64,000 nucleotides of DNA from Mesorhizobium erdmanii USDA 3471. GTDB taxonomy: Bacteria; Pseudomonadota; Alphaproteobacteria; Rhizobiales; Rhizobiaceae. Positions within the stretch are counted from its first letter, which is position 1. The number at the start of each line of letters is the position of its first letter. A program made the position numbers and the translations under genes. Shown piece after piece: positions 34,445 through 43,419 of the stretch. A model generated the notes under the pieces. That model was not told the origin of the DNA. It worked only from the letters and a program-made list of their open reading frames with translations, and made no database searches. The stretch is from positions 362,045 through 426,044 of the forward strand of contig NZ_KI421455.1 in the NCBI RefSeq assembly GCF_000472705.1, written 5' to 3'.

Positions 34445-35392
34445 TCACGCGAAAGGCACGGCGGTCGTGCCCTTGGGCAGCTTAGCCTCATCGTCGGGCT
34501 CGACATGGATGGTCACCCGCACCGAGGGGATTTCGGCCTTCAGCGCGTCCTCGATGCGGTCGCAGATGACGTGGCTGGCGCCGACCGACATGTCGGCGTC
34601 GACGACCAGATGGAACTCGATGAAGGTGGCGCGGCCGGCGATGCGGGTTTTCAGGTCATGCACCTCCAGCGCGCCCTTGCAGTTGGCCGAGATGATGTCG
34701 CGGATGCGCATGTGTTCGTGGGTATCGACGGCGCGGTCCATCAGCCCGTTCATCGACGAGCCGATGACGTGCCAGCCCTGCCACAGGATGTTGAGCGCGA
34801 CGATGACGGCGAGCGCCGGATCAAGGATCTGCCAGCCGGTCAGGATTGCTCCGACCAGGCCGCCGAAGACGCCGATCGAGGTCACGACATCGGTCATGAT
34901 GTGGTTGCCGTCGGCGACCAGCGCCGGCGATTTCTCGGCCCGGCCGGCGCGGATCAGCGTCCAGGCCCAGAAGGCATTGATGACCGTGGCGATACCGTTG
35001 ACGGCAAGGCCGTTCCAGGGCTTTTCCAGCGGCGCCGGGGCTTGCCAGGAGCGCCAAACCTCGTTGAGAATCAACAGTGCGGCGACGACGATCAGCACGC
35101 CTTCGAGCACGGCCGAGAAATACTCGGCCTTGTGGTGACCGAACGGGTGATCCTGGTCGGCCGGCTTGTGGCTGACCTGGATCGCCCAGAAGGCAGCGAC
35201 CGAGGCAATGACGTTGACGATCGATTCCAGCGCGTCGGAATAGAGCGCGACAGAGCCGGTGATGTACCAGGCAGCAAGCTTCAGGCCGAGCACGACAGCG
35301 GCAATGATGATCGACCAGAAGGCAAGGTTGGCAACCTTGCGCTTCGCGGCCGCCCTGGCCGCGGTCGCCATCGTGTTCTCGACTTCTGCCAT
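34445..35392 (-). CDS. cation diffusion facilitator metal exporter
   Basis: The 315-aa protein has six membrane helices. The metal site shows in helix 2 (YSDALESIVN) and helix 5 (DGNHIMTDVVTS), i.e. the Asp/His DxxxD-HxxxD pattern of CDF transporters that export zinc, iron or manganese. HPFGHHKAEY lies in the first cytoplasmic loop, and the C-terminal ferredoxin-like domain follows (VHDLKTRIAG...ATFIEFHLVVD). ATG 35392 is five bases past the trpE(G) stop, so the two are co-transcribed. Ion specificity is unclear. Confidence 0.9.
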   Translation of the reverse strand: MAEVENTMATAARAAAKRKVANLAFWSIIIAAVVLGLKLAAWYITGSVALYSDALESIVNVIASVAAFWAIQVSHKPADQDHPFGHHKAEYFSAVLEGVLIVVAALLILNEVWRSWQAPAPLEKPWNGLAVNGIATVINAFWAWTLIRAGRAEKSPALVADGNHIMTDVVTSIGVFGGLVGAILTGWQILDPALAVIVALNILWQGWHVIGSSMNGLMDRAVDTHEHMRIRDIISANCKGALEVHDLKTRIAGRATFIEFHLVVDADMSVGASHVICDRIEDALKAEIPSVRVTIHVEPDDEAKLPKGTTAVPFA

Positions 35393-35397
35393 ATCGG

Positions 35398-37587
35398 TCA
35401 GGCTGCCTTTTCCTTGGCCTTGCGCGGCAAATGGGCGACGATGTTCTCGATGATGCGCATGCCGGCATTGTGGCCGAGCGTCATGATCGACTCCGGATGG
35501 AACTGGACAGCGGCGATCGGCTCCTTGCGGTGTTCGAAGGCCATGATGATGCCGTCCTCCGTCTCGGCGGTGACGATGAAGTCGTCGGGCAGCCGCACCG
35601 GATCGGCGAAGATCGAGTGGTAACGGCCGACAGTGACTTCCTTGGGGAGGCCTGAGAAGATGATGCCGGGCTTGGAGACGCGGATGCGCGACGGCTTGCC
35701 GTGCATGGGAATATGCAGCTGGCGCAGTTCTCCGCCATAGGCTTCGGCCAGAGCCTGCAGGCCAAGGCAGACGCCGAAGATCGGCAACTCGCGGGCACGT
35801 GCCTTTTTGATCGTCGCAGCGCAGTCGAAATCCTTCGGCGTGCCAGGTCCAGGCGACAGCACGACGAGGTCGGGCTTCAGCCGCTCGAACACTTCCTCCG
35901 GCACTGGCGTGCGCACGGTCGAGACGTTGGCGCCGGTCTGGCGGAAGTAGTTGGCCAGCGTATGGACGAAACTATCCTCATGGTCGACGAGCAGGATGTT
36001 GACGCCGTCGCCGACGCGCGCGGTGGTACGCTCGGTGCTGGCGGAATTGCCCGACTTGGCGTCGCGGATGGCGGAGAGCATGGCGGATGCCTTCAGTTCG
36101 GTTTCGGCTTCTTCTTCCTCGGGAATGCTGTCGAACAGCAATGTGGCGCCGGCGCGCACCTCGGCGATGCCATCCTTGATGCGGATGGTGCGCAAGGTCA
36201 GGCCGGTGTTCATGTCGCCGTTGAAATTGACCATGCCGATCGCCCCGCCATACCAGGCGCGCGGGCTCTTCTCGTTCTGCTCGATGAAGCGCATTGCCCA
36301 CAGTTTCGGCGCGCCGGTGACGGTGACCGCCCAGGCGTGTGAGAGAAATGCGTCGAAGGCATCCATGCCTTCGCGCAGCCGCCCTTCGATGTGGTCCACG
36401 GTGTGGATCAGGCGCGAATACATCTCGATCTGGCGGCGGCCGATGACGCGCACCGAACCAGGCTCGCAGACCCGCGACTTGTCGTTGCGGTCGACGTCCG
36501 AGCACATTGTGAGCTCGGATTCGTCCTTCTTCGAATTGAGCAATTTCAGGATCTGCTCGCTGTCGGAAATGGCGTCGTCGCCGCGCTTGATGGTGCCGGA
36601 GATCGGGCAGGTCTCGACACGGCGACCATTGACGCGCACGAACATTTCGGGCGAGGCGCCGATCAGATACTCGTTTTCGCCGAGATTGATGAAGAAGGAA
36701 TAGGGCGAGGGGTTGATCGACTTCAGCTTGCGCGAAATCTCGGAGGGCTGGGTCTCGCAGCGTTCGTAGAACATCTGGCCGGGCACGACCTCGAACAGGT
36801 CGCCGCGCTTGAACGAATCCATGGCGCGCCGCACCAGATTGGCATATTCGCCCGGCTCATGGTCGCCGCGCGGCGGGATGCGGTCGGCGGTCTTGAACGG
36901 CTCGGCGATCTCGTCGCGGGCCAAGCCTTCGGTCGAAAAACCCTCGCCGGAATAGTCGTAGCGGTCGGTCCAGGCCTTGGCCGAATAATGGTCGACGACA
37001 AGGATCTCGTCGGGCAGGAACAGGACGAGGTCGCGCTGGCTTTCCTTGCGAACGAGCGTGTAGTCGACCGGATCAAACTGGAAGGCGAGGTCGTAGCCGA
37101 AGGCGCCATAGAGGCCGAGATTGGCGTCCTCCTCGGTCTTGAACAGGGCCGTGATGGCGCGCAGCACGGTGAAGACGGAAGGGACGCGGCTGCGCTCCTC
37201 CTCGGTGAAGACACGGCCCGGCTTGGCGACGTCGAGGCGGATCAGCGTCTTCGACATCTCGGCGATGGTCACGTCGGTCAGGCCGCCGAGGGCCTTGCCG
37301 ATGACCGGCAGCAGCGCCTCGCCGCGCTGGTTCAGCGCTTCGATGCGCATGGCGCGGCCACGCGCGGAGATGACCAAAGGCGGATCGATGATGGCGGTGT
37401 CCCAGCGCGTGTAGCGGCCGGGATATTCGTAATTCGAGGAAAAAACCGCACCCCGGCGCGAGTTCAAGCCATCGACATAGGCGTCGATCGCGCCCGCATA
37501 GGGCCGGTCGTGGCGCTCACGCGTAATGGTGATGCCACCCGCGGTCACGAAGCTTTCAGCGCCGTTTTCCAGAACCTTCATCGTCAT
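35398..37587 (-). CDS. trpE(G): fused anthranilate synthase TrpE(G)
   Basis: The 729-aa single chain joins the TrpE synthase (about 1-510; GGAIGMVNFNGDMNTGLTLRT, MCSDVDRNDKSRVCEPGSV) and the TrpG glutaminase (about 530-720; LSPGPGTPKDF, the catalytic Cys in FGVCLGLQ, His-Glu in FHPES). It makes anthranilate from chorismate and glutamine, the first step of tryptophan synthesis. 729 aa is the length I recall for the Sinorhizobium fusion. ATG 37587 follows GGAGACGGCA. The trpL peptide and an intrinsic terminator upstream show control by attenuation. Confidence 0.95.
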   Translation of the reverse strand: MTMKVLENGAESFVTAGGITITRERHDRPYAGAIDAYVDGLNSRRGAVFSSNYEYPGRYTRWDTAIIDPPLVISARGRAMRIEALNQRGEALLPVIGKALGGLTDVTIAEMSKTLIRLDVAKPGRVFTEEERSRVPSVFTVLRAITALFKTEEDANLGLYGAFGYDLAFQFDPVDYTLVRKESQRDLVLFLPDEILVVDHYSAKAWTDRYDYSGEGFSTEGLARDEIAEPFKTADRIPPRGDHEPGEYANLVRRAMDSFKRGDLFEVVPGQMFYERCETQPSEISRKLKSINPSPYSFFINLGENEYLIGASPEMFVRVNGRRVETCPISGTIKRGDDAISDSEQILKLLNSKKDESELTMCSDVDRNDKSRVCEPGSVRVIGRRQIEMYSRLIHTVDHIEGRLREGMDAFDAFLSHAWAVTVTGAPKLWAMRFIEQNEKSPRAWYGGAIGMVNFNGDMNTGLTLRTIRIKDGIAEVRAGATLLFDSIPEEEEAETELKASAMLSAIRDAKSGNSASTERTTARVGDGVNILLVDHEDSFVHTLANYFRQTGANVSTVRTPVPEEVFERLKPDLVVLSPGPGTPKDFDCAATIKKARARELPIFGVCLGLQALAEAYGGELRQLHIPMHGKPSRIRVSKPGIIFSGLPKEVTVGRYHSIFADPVRLPDDFIVTAETEDGIIMAFEHRKEPIAAVQFHPESIMTLGHNAGMRIIENIVAHLPRKAKEKAA

Positions 37588-37635
37588 TGCCGTCTCCATC
37601 AGCTTGTTGGGGCAACGGACCCGGGACTGGCTTTT

Positions 37636-37673
37636 AAAAAACAAATGGCCGCCCGGACTTTCCGTTGCGGCCA
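37636..37673 (-). terminator. trp attenuator terminator
   Basis: On the minus strand TGGCCGC (plus 37667-37673) pairs with GCGGCCA (37646-37652), with an inner CGG/CCG pair, followed by TTTGTTTTTT. It lies between trpL and trpE(G), where an attenuator terminator belongs. Confidence 0.88.
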
Positions 37674-37713
37674 CCCTCTCTTTTCACGCACGCGCGTTCG
37701 AACAGGCCCGCTG

Positions 37714-37758
37714 TCAGCAGGCCCACCACCAAATGGTCTTGGTCGAACGCATGTTCAT
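37714..37758 (-). CDS. trpL: trp leader peptide TrpL
   Basis: A 14-codon frame on the minus strand reads MNMRSTKTIWWWAC then TGA, with three consecutive TGG tryptophan codons. The Sinorhizobium TrpL has the same length and WWWA ending. Stalling at the Trp codons would decide between antiterminator and terminator folds. The ATG at 37758 is eight bases from the predicted -10 box, so the message is probably leaderless, as in Sinorhizobium, where the released leader RNA and peptide also act in trans. Confidence 0.9.
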   Translation of the reverse strand: MNMRSTKTIWWWAC

Positions 37759-37765
37759 GGCGAAA

Positions 37766-37794
37766 TCCATAGCGGCGAAAGACCGGATGCGCAA
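37766..37794 (-). promoter_or_regulatory. predicted trp leader promoter
   Basis: Minus strand TTGCGC (37789-37794), 17-base spacer, TATGGA (37766-37771), then TTTCGCC and the trpL ATG. Confidence 0.6.
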
Positions 37795-37907
37795 CAGGTT
37801 TGAAAAGTCTCTTCAGTGGCTGCCGCTTCCCGGTCTCTGGCACATCGCCACCGCCGATGGCGTTGCCTAGACTATGCCTTCAACATCCAGAGAACGGGAA
37901 AACACCA

Positions 37908-38678
37908 ATGACCGATCAGGCCGAGCGCGCGCGGACGTTCCATTCCCTTCACGTCAAGGGCAATCCGATCGTTCTCTACAATGCCTGGGATCCGGGCTCG
38001 GCCAAGATCGTCGAGAAAGCGGGCGCCAAGGCCATCGCCACCGGCAGCTGGCCGGTCGCGGCCGCCTTCGGCTATGCCGATGGAGAGAAAATCCCGCTGG
38101 AGCTGGCGCTCGACAACATCAAGCGTATCGTGGCGGCGGTCGACCTGCCGGTGACGATGGACCTCGAAGGCGGCTATGCGGTCGAACCGGAGGTCGTTGC
38201 CAAGACGGTGACACGCGCCTTGCAGGCCGGCGCCATCGGATTCAATTTCGAGGACCAGATCGTTGGTGGTAGCGGCCTGCACGATATTTCTGTCCAGGTG
38301 AAACGCATCGAAGCCGCCGCCAACGCGGTCAAGGCCTCTGGCATCCCGGCCTTTCTCAACGCCCGCACCGACATCTTCCTCAAGGCCAAGCCCGATGCGC
38401 ATGACGGCGTGCTGCTCGACCAGGCGATCGAACGGGCGCATGCCTATCAAAAGGCCGGGGCAAGCGGCTTCTTTGCTCCGGGACTCGGCGACGAGCGGCT
38501 GATCGAGGCGCTGTGCAAGGCAGTTGCGCTGCCGGTCAACATCATCGCGCTGGCGCATGTGCCGCCGCGCCAGCGGCTGGCCGAACTCGGCGTCGCCCGC
38601 ATCAGTCATGGCCCGGTGCCTTACCGGCAGATGGCGGAGTGGCTGGAGGCCAAGGCGCGGCTGGCGATTTCTGGGTAA
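37908..38678 (+). CDS. isocitrate lyase/PEP mutase family protein
   Basis: The 256-aa TIM-barrel protein has NAWDPGSAKIVEKAGAKAIATGSWPVAAAFGY, the metal/substrate motif MDLEGGYA, FNFEDQI and LNARTDIFL. The usual Cys motif of true isocitrate lyases (KKCGH) is absent, so it belongs with oxaloacetate decarboxylase-like or phosphonopyruvate-type enzymes. The substrate cannot be fixed. ATG 37908 (MTDQAERARTFHSL) is preferred to the open limit at 37800, which would run into the divergent trp promoter region. Confidence 0.82.
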   Translation: MTDQAERARTFHSLHVKGNPIVLYNAWDPGSAKIVEKAGAKAIATGSWPVAAAFGYADGEKIPLELALDNIKRIVAAVDLPVTMDLEGGYAVEPEVVAKTVTRALQAGAIGFNFEDQIVGGSGLHDISVQVKRIEAAANAVKASGIPAFLNARTDIFLKAKPDAHDGVLLDQAIERAHAYQKAGASGFFAPGLGDERLIEALCKAVALPVNIIALAHVPPRQRLAELGVARISHGPVPYRQMAEWLEAKARLAISG

Positions 38679-38726
38679 GTGGTTCTGCACGGGCAGCCGG
38701 TAAGGGATGACGCGCAGCCCTCCCGA

Positions 38727-38911
38727 TTTCGTCATTCCTGGGCGGAGCAGGAGCGAAGCTCCGTCGCGGAGACCCTGGAATCCATTCCGTGACCTTCCTT
38801 GCGGGTGCAGCGGAGCAGATTCTGCACCGCAGCGGTGCGTTGAGGTCGCGGCATGGATCCTCGGGTCTGCGCCGCGTCGCTACGCTCCTTGCTACGCCCG
38901 TGGATGACGAA
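38727..38911. repeat. palindromic intergenic repeat, copy 2 (inverted)
   Basis: From TTTCGTCATTCC to GATGACGAA; it contains GGCATGGATCCTCGGGTCT and GCGGAGCAGGAGCGAAGC. Its left part is the reverse complement of the right part of the copy at 34211-34397 and vice versa, so the copies lie in opposite orientation. The rest of the 38679-38984 gap has no gene. Confidence 0.8.
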
Positions 38912-38984
38912 GCGTTGGATGGCTCTGCTAATTGTCAAGGTCTGTAGGCCAGCCTCGCGCCAGGCTCTTGCGCGGATTGATCAT

Positions 38985-40040
38985 TCAATCCTCCAGCGTC
39001 CCCGACCGGGCATCGGCACTCTTGCTGTCGCCGACCAGTTTCAGCAGGTCCTCGCCGACACGGATGATGCGGCGCGAGCGGCGGGTCAGGATGATGCCGT
39101 CCTGCGGCGCGAACACTTCCGCGCGGCCGTCGGTCTCGCCCGGCGCGTGGACGATGGCGGCGAGGCGTGCGCCCCTGGCGACGCGGTCGCCGGGCTTGAC
39201 GTCGTAGAGCACGGCGCCCGCCCGGGGCGCCGGCATCATGTCGATGTTTTCCAGGGGGGCGACGACACCCTTGAAAGGGCCGGGTGCGGCAAGCGCGTTG
39301 TCCGATATCACGCCGCGCGCCACCAGCAGCCGGTAGAGGCCTTCTGCGTCGGCTTTGGCGAGGGCGCCATCGACATCGAGGATACCGCGATATTCGACCG
39401 TGGTGGCGACGCGACGGTCGAACTTCGCCACCTCGGCGGGCACGTTCTGGTAGGGCATGATCGAGGCACCCTCGAAGGTGCCGTCGGTGTCCTCACCCCA
39501 CAACACCACGGCATCGACGCCCATGGCGGCGGCGCAATCGGCCATGGCCGGCCACAGGCTGGTGTGGATGTAGAGATAGGCAAGGCCCTCGTCGTCGCAG
39601 TGCAGGTCGAGCACGATGTCGTGGCCGAGCGACAGCTGCACCAGGCGTGACTTCAGCCGCTGGTCGGCGCCGCCGAAGGTCGTGTCGGGCAACAGCTTGG
39701 CATCGGGGGCGGCAAGCAGCGGGAAGCCGCGGTTGAAATTGGTGCGGGTGCCCAGGTGAAAGCGGCCTTGGTGCTCGCCAAAATGATATTGCGCGCGGCC
39801 GATCGGATTGGCCCAGGGCACGATGGTGACGTTGCCCTTGATACGGCCTTCGGCCTGCGCCTTGTTCAGCGCCGGCATCAGCGCGTCGATGGCGACGACG
39901 CCCGGGAGTTCGCCGGCGTGGAGGGCCGCCTGCAGATAGGCCGAGGGCGCCGCCTTGTCGCTACCTGCGAAGCGCAGCACCGGGAATTCGTAGGAAACGC
40001 CGTCGCTGTCACCGGCGATGCGTTCGATCGATTTCTGCAT
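38985..40040 (-). CDS. succinylglutamate desuccinylase/aspartoacylase-family deacylase
   Basis: The 351-aa zinc carboxypeptidase-like protein has the metal motif ALHAGELPG (about 39-47, H-x2-E type), DLHCDDEGL with the second His (near 145), and a C-terminal beta barrel (VKPGDRVARGARLAAIVH). It cleaves an amide bond in an N-acyl amino acid or ectoine-like compound; which one is unknown. ATG 40040 follows GGGAGGATGTC. It reads the same way as the MFS gene 111 bases upstream. Confidence 0.83.
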   Translation of the reverse strand: MQKSIERIAGDSDGVSYEFPVLRFAGSDKAAPSAYLQAALHAGELPGVVAIDALMPALNKAQAEGRIKGNVTIVPWANPIGRAQYHFGEHQGRFHLGTRTNFNRGFPLLAAPDAKLLPDTTFGGADQRLKSRLVQLSLGHDIVLDLHCDDEGLAYLYIHTSLWPAMADCAAAMGVDAVVLWGEDTDGTFEGASIMPYQNVPAEVAKFDRRVATTVEYRGILDVDGALAKADAEGLYRLLVARGVISDNALAAPGPFKGVVAPLENIDMMPAPRAGAVLYDVKPGDRVARGARLAAIVHAPGETDGRAEVFAPQDGIILTRRSRRIIRVGEDLLKLVGDSKSADARSGTLED

Positions 40041-40151
40041 GACATCCTCCCTCAACGGTCACCAGACATGCCCATTTGAGGGTGCCGATGTCGATTGGTC
40101 CAGCCTGCCGCGCTATGGGCGCAAGATTTCCGTCGCTTGGCGAATGGTCGT

Positions 40152-41327
40152 CTATTCAGCCGCCGCCTGAAGCGGAACGGGTGCCCGCCGGTCAAGCGTT
40201 TGCGACAGCACCGCGACGGCAACCGCCAGCAAGGCGAGCATCGCGCCGACCAAGGGCAGATGGGCATAGGACACGCCGGCGGACAGGGCGACGCCGCCGA
40301 TCCAGGCGCCGCTGGCATTGCCGACATTGAAGGCGCCCTGGTTGAGCGTGGCGGCAAGGTTCGGCCCTTCCGAGGCGGCTTCGACGACGCGGATCTGCAG
40401 CGGCGGTACGACGACGAAGATCAGCAGGCCCCACAGGAAGACGATGCCGATGGCGACGCTGGCGATGGCGCCGAATTGCATGAAACCGACAAACAGCACG
40501 GCCATCAACAGTAGCGTGCCGATGACGGTCGGCATCAGCTTCCAGTCGGCCAGCCGGCCGCCGATTATGTTGCCGATCGTCATGCCGGCGCCGAACAGCA
40601 GGAGCACCCAGGTGACATCAGATGTGGACAAACCGGACACATCGGTCAGACAGGGTTTTATGTAGGTGAAGACGGCAAACAGGCTGGCCGAGGCGAGCGA
40701 GGCGATCAGCATCGCCAGCCAGACCTGGAGCTTGCCGAGTACGCGCAGCTCGCCGCGCAGGCCGCCGCCGCTCGGCTCGGCAACGTCCGATGGCACCAGC
40801 CAGGCGATCGCGGCGACCGAGATCAGGCCGATGCCGACAACTGCGACGAATGTGGCGCGCCAGCCGAAAGCTTCGCCAAGGGCCGTGCCGGCGGGAACGC
40901 CCAGAATGTTGGACAGCGTCAGTCCGGCGAACATCAGCGCCATTGCGCTGGCGCGCTTGTTGCGCGGCACCAGGCTGGCGGCGACGACCGAACCGATGCC
41001 GAAGAAGGCGCCGTGGCCAAAGGCGGTGAAAACGCGCGCGGCCATCAGTGTCCAATAGTCAGGTGCGATGGCGCAGAACAGATTGCCGACGACGAACGAC
41101 GCCGTCAGCCCAATCAGCACCGGCTTGCGCGGCAGATGCGCTGTGGCCATGGCGACGACCGGCGCGCCGAAGACGACGCCGAGCGCATAGCCGGTGACCA
41201 GCAGGCCGGCCGACGGGATCGACACGCCAAGGTCGGCGGCGACCTCCGGCAACAGGCCCATGATGACGAATTCGGTGGTGCCGATGCAGAAGGATGCAAT
41301 GGCAAGCGCGAGGATCGGCAAGGGCAT
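40152..41327 (-). CDS. MFS transporter, DHA1/AraJ-like
   Basis: The 391-aa carrier has twelve hydrophobic helices. Helix 1 has the family opening LPILALAIASFCIGTTEFVIMGLLPEVA, with the MFS loop after helix 2 read as APVVAMATAHLPRKPVLIGL. The AraJ/YdhP group exports sugars or drugs, without proven substrate here. ATG 41327 (MPLP) is chosen over the open-frame limit at 41387, whose extra residues are not hydrophobic family sequence. Confidence 0.87.
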   Translation of the reverse strand: MPLPILALAIASFCIGTTEFVIMGLLPEVAADLGVSIPSAGLLVTGYALGVVFGAPVVAMATAHLPRKPVLIGLTASFVVGNLFCAIAPDYWTLMAARVFTAFGHGAFFGIGSVVAASLVPRNKRASAMALMFAGLTLSNILGVPAGTALGEAFGWRATFVAVVGIGLISVAAIAWLVPSDVAEPSGGGLRGELRVLGKLQVWLAMLIASLASASLFAVFTYIKPCLTDVSGLSTSDVTWVLLLFGAGMTIGNIIGGRLADWKLMPTVIGTLLLMAVLFVGFMQFGAIASVAIGIVFLWGLLIFVVVPPLQIRVVEAASEGPNLAATLNQGAFNVGNASGAWIGGVALSAGVSYAHLPLVGAMLALLAVAVAVLSQTLDRRAPVPLQAAAE

Positions 41328-41441
41328 GGAGCATCCAGACTGAATCGGTTCAATCTGAAATTGAACGAAGCACGCAACGGCGCACAAGCGTCATTGCCGC
41401 AATGCAGCAATGCAGAAAGTCCGGAGCTTGCCGGCAAGCCG

Positions 41442-42818
41442 CTAGACCAGCGGCTTCAGCTCCTGGGCGATGGTGGGCAGCAGTTCCGAGACGGTGGGAT
41501 GGATGTGCATGGCGCGCGCCAGCGTGTCGACCGGCGCCTTGGCGTACATCAGATCGAGCACGCAATGCACCGCCTCGTCGCCGCCGGGGCCAAGCACCGA
41601 GCAGCCAAGGATCTCCCTGCTGTCGGCATCGACGAGGATCTTCATGAAGCCTTGCGTCTCGCCCTTTTCGACGGCGCGGCCGACGCGGGTCATCGGCCGC
41701 TGGCCGACCAGCGCCCGGCGTCCGGACTTCTTCACCGCCGCCTCGGTCATACCGCAGCGGCCGAGCGGCGGGTCGATGTAAAGCGCATAGGCCTCGATGC
41801 GGTCGCTGACCTTGCGGGGATCATCGTCGAGCAGGTTGGCGGCGACGATCTCGTAGTCGTTGTAGGAGGTGTGGGTGAAGGCGCCCTTGCCGTTGCAGTC
41901 GCCCATCGCCCAGATGCCGGGAACGTTGGTGCGCAACTGGTCATCGACAATAACGGCGCCACGTTTGTCGACTTCGACGCCGGCTCTGTCGAGGCCGAGG
42001 TCGTCGGTGTTGAGCGTTCGGCCGAGCGCCAAGAGCACATGCGAACCGACCACCGGCGCTTTGCCGGCCGAGAAGGTCACCGCGATGTCCTTGCCATGTC
42101 TGGCGAAGCCGATGTCGTCGGCGCCGACATGGACGGCGATGCCTTCGTTCTCCAGGATCGACTTGATGGTGGCCGAGACGTCCTCGTCCTCGCGGCCGGT
42201 GAGGCGCGGGCTCTTCTCGATGACGGTGACGTCCGAGCCGAAGCGGCGGAATATCTGCGCGAATTCGAGCGAGATGTAGCTGCCGCCGACGACTATGAGG
42301 TGGCGCGGCAGGACGTCGAGATCCATCATCGAGGAATTGGTCAGGTAGTCGATGTCATGGATGCCGGGCAAATCGGGCACGGAGGCACGGCCGCCGGTGT
42401 TGAGGAAGATCTTTTCGGCGGTCAAAAGGTCGTCGCCGACGCGCACCGTATTGGCGGATTCGAAGCGCGCATGGCCGCGATAGAGCGTGCAGCCCTTCAT
42501 GCCGGCGATCCACGTCTCGAGATTGCCGCGGGAATCGTTCGTTACCTTGTCCTTGCGCGCCTTGATCCTGGCGTAGTCGACGCCAACGGGGCCGGAGAAC
42601 GTCACGCCATAGTCGGCGGCGCGCCGCGCCAGATGCGCGGCATAGGCGCTGGCGACCATGGTCTTGGTCGGCATGCAGCCGGTGTTGACGCAGGTGCCGC
42701 CGACCAGCTTGCGCTCGATCAACGCCACGCTCATGCCGGCCGATGTCAGCCGGCCGGCCAATGGCGATCCGGCCTGGCCGGCGCCGATGATAATGGCGTC
42801 GAAGGTTCTTGCCGTCAT
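41442..42818 (-). CDS. FAD-dependent pyridine nucleotide-disulfide oxidoreductase (mercuric reductase-like)
   Basis: The 458-aa flavoprotein has the FAD motif IIIGAGQAGSPLAGRL, redox cysteines Cys43 and Cys48 in GGTCVNTGCMPTK, NAD motif VVGGSYISLEFAQI (about 177), GDCNGKGAFTHTSYNDY near 310 and a dimerisation domain with HIHPTVSELLP. The fold matches class-I disulfide reductases. No C-terminal Cys pair for mercury, so mercuric reduction is doubtful; the substrate is open. The following DUF4126 gene overlaps by four bases. Confidence 0.87.
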   Translation of the reverse strand: MTARTFDAIIIGAGQAGSPLAGRLTSAGMSVALIERKLVGGTCVNTGCMPTKTMVASAYAAHLARRAADYGVTFSGPVGVDYARIKARKDKVTNDSRGNLETWIAGMKGCTLYRGHARFESANTVRVGDDLLTAEKIFLNTGGRASVPDLPGIHDIDYLTNSSMMDLDVLPRHLIVVGGSYISLEFAQIFRRFGSDVTVIEKSPRLTGREDEDVSATIKSILENEGIAVHVGADDIGFARHGKDIAVTFSAGKAPVVGSHVLLALGRTLNTDDLGLDRAGVEVDKRGAVIVDDQLRTNVPGIWAMGDCNGKGAFTHTSYNDYEIVAANLLDDDPRKVSDRIEAYALYIDPPLGRCGMTEAAVKKSGRRALVGQRPMTRVGRAVEKGETQGFMKILVDADSREILGCSVLGPGGDEAVHCVLDLMYAKAPVDTLARAMHIHPTVSELLPTIAQELKPLV

Positions 42819-43276
42819 GCCACCGCCGCCACGATCAGCAGGCCGCCGATGATCGCCACCGCATCCTCGATGAAGGCGGCGGGCGGGTCCTTGCCGAAGG
42901 CGGCCGCCAGCCGGCCGCGGGCTTCCGCGCCGCCAAGCGTGCCGATAACGGCGCCGATGGCGCCGGCGATCAGGCAGACGATGGTGGCGCCGCCAGCCGC
43001 GCCGATCACCGCGCCGGCGAAGGCGCCCATGATGATGCGGGCGGCGAACTGCTGCGGCACTTTACGGCTTGGCGTCGAGGGCAACTGGTCGGTGACGAGT
43101 TCGACGATGGCGAGGATGGTGAAGATGCCGACGGCGGCCCAATGGCTCATGAAGCTCGCCCAGGTGCCGGCAACCGGCAGCCAGCCGAGCCAGGCGCCCC
43201 AGGCGACGGTCGCCGGCGCGGTCATGGCGCGCAGGCCGGCAATCACGCCGATCAGAAGTGCGAGAATGTAAAGCAT
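42815..43276 (-). CDS. DUF4126-like membrane protein
   Basis: The 153-aa protein has four hydrophobic stretches (MLYILALLIGVIAGLRAMTAPA; ASFMSHWAAVGIFTILAIVELVTD; AFAGAVIGAAGGATIVCLIAGAIG; IEDAVAIIGGLLIVAAVA). AGLRAMTAPATVAWGA resembles DUF4126, of unknown role. The gene overlaps the start of the flavoprotein gene by four bases (ATGA), so they are translationally coupled and probably work together. ATG 43276 is followed directly by the family opening; the open frame reaches 43315. Confidence 0.75.
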   Translation of the reverse strand: MLYILALLIGVIAGLRAMTAPATVAWGAWLGWLPVAGTWASFMSHWAAVGIFTILAIVELVTDQLPSTPSRKVPQQFAARIIMGAFAGAVIGAAGGATIVCLIAGAIGAVIGTLGGAEARGRLAAAFGKDPPAAFIEDAVAIIGGLLIVAAVA

Positions 43277-43419
43277 GGAAGATCCCCCTCGATCACCAGG
43301 CCAGCACGGCCTCAAGACGGCAGGCTACCATAGGTCCGATATTTGACCAGTACTTGGATTGGCGCTTTTGTGCTGTCCGCGACTATGCTTTGCAACGACG
43401 TCGATTTGGAGACCCCGCC

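Noticed and set aside
41013..43271. A 752-codon plus-strand frame
   Set aside because: Antisense to the MFS, flavoprotein and DUF4126 genes; no recognisable protein sequence.
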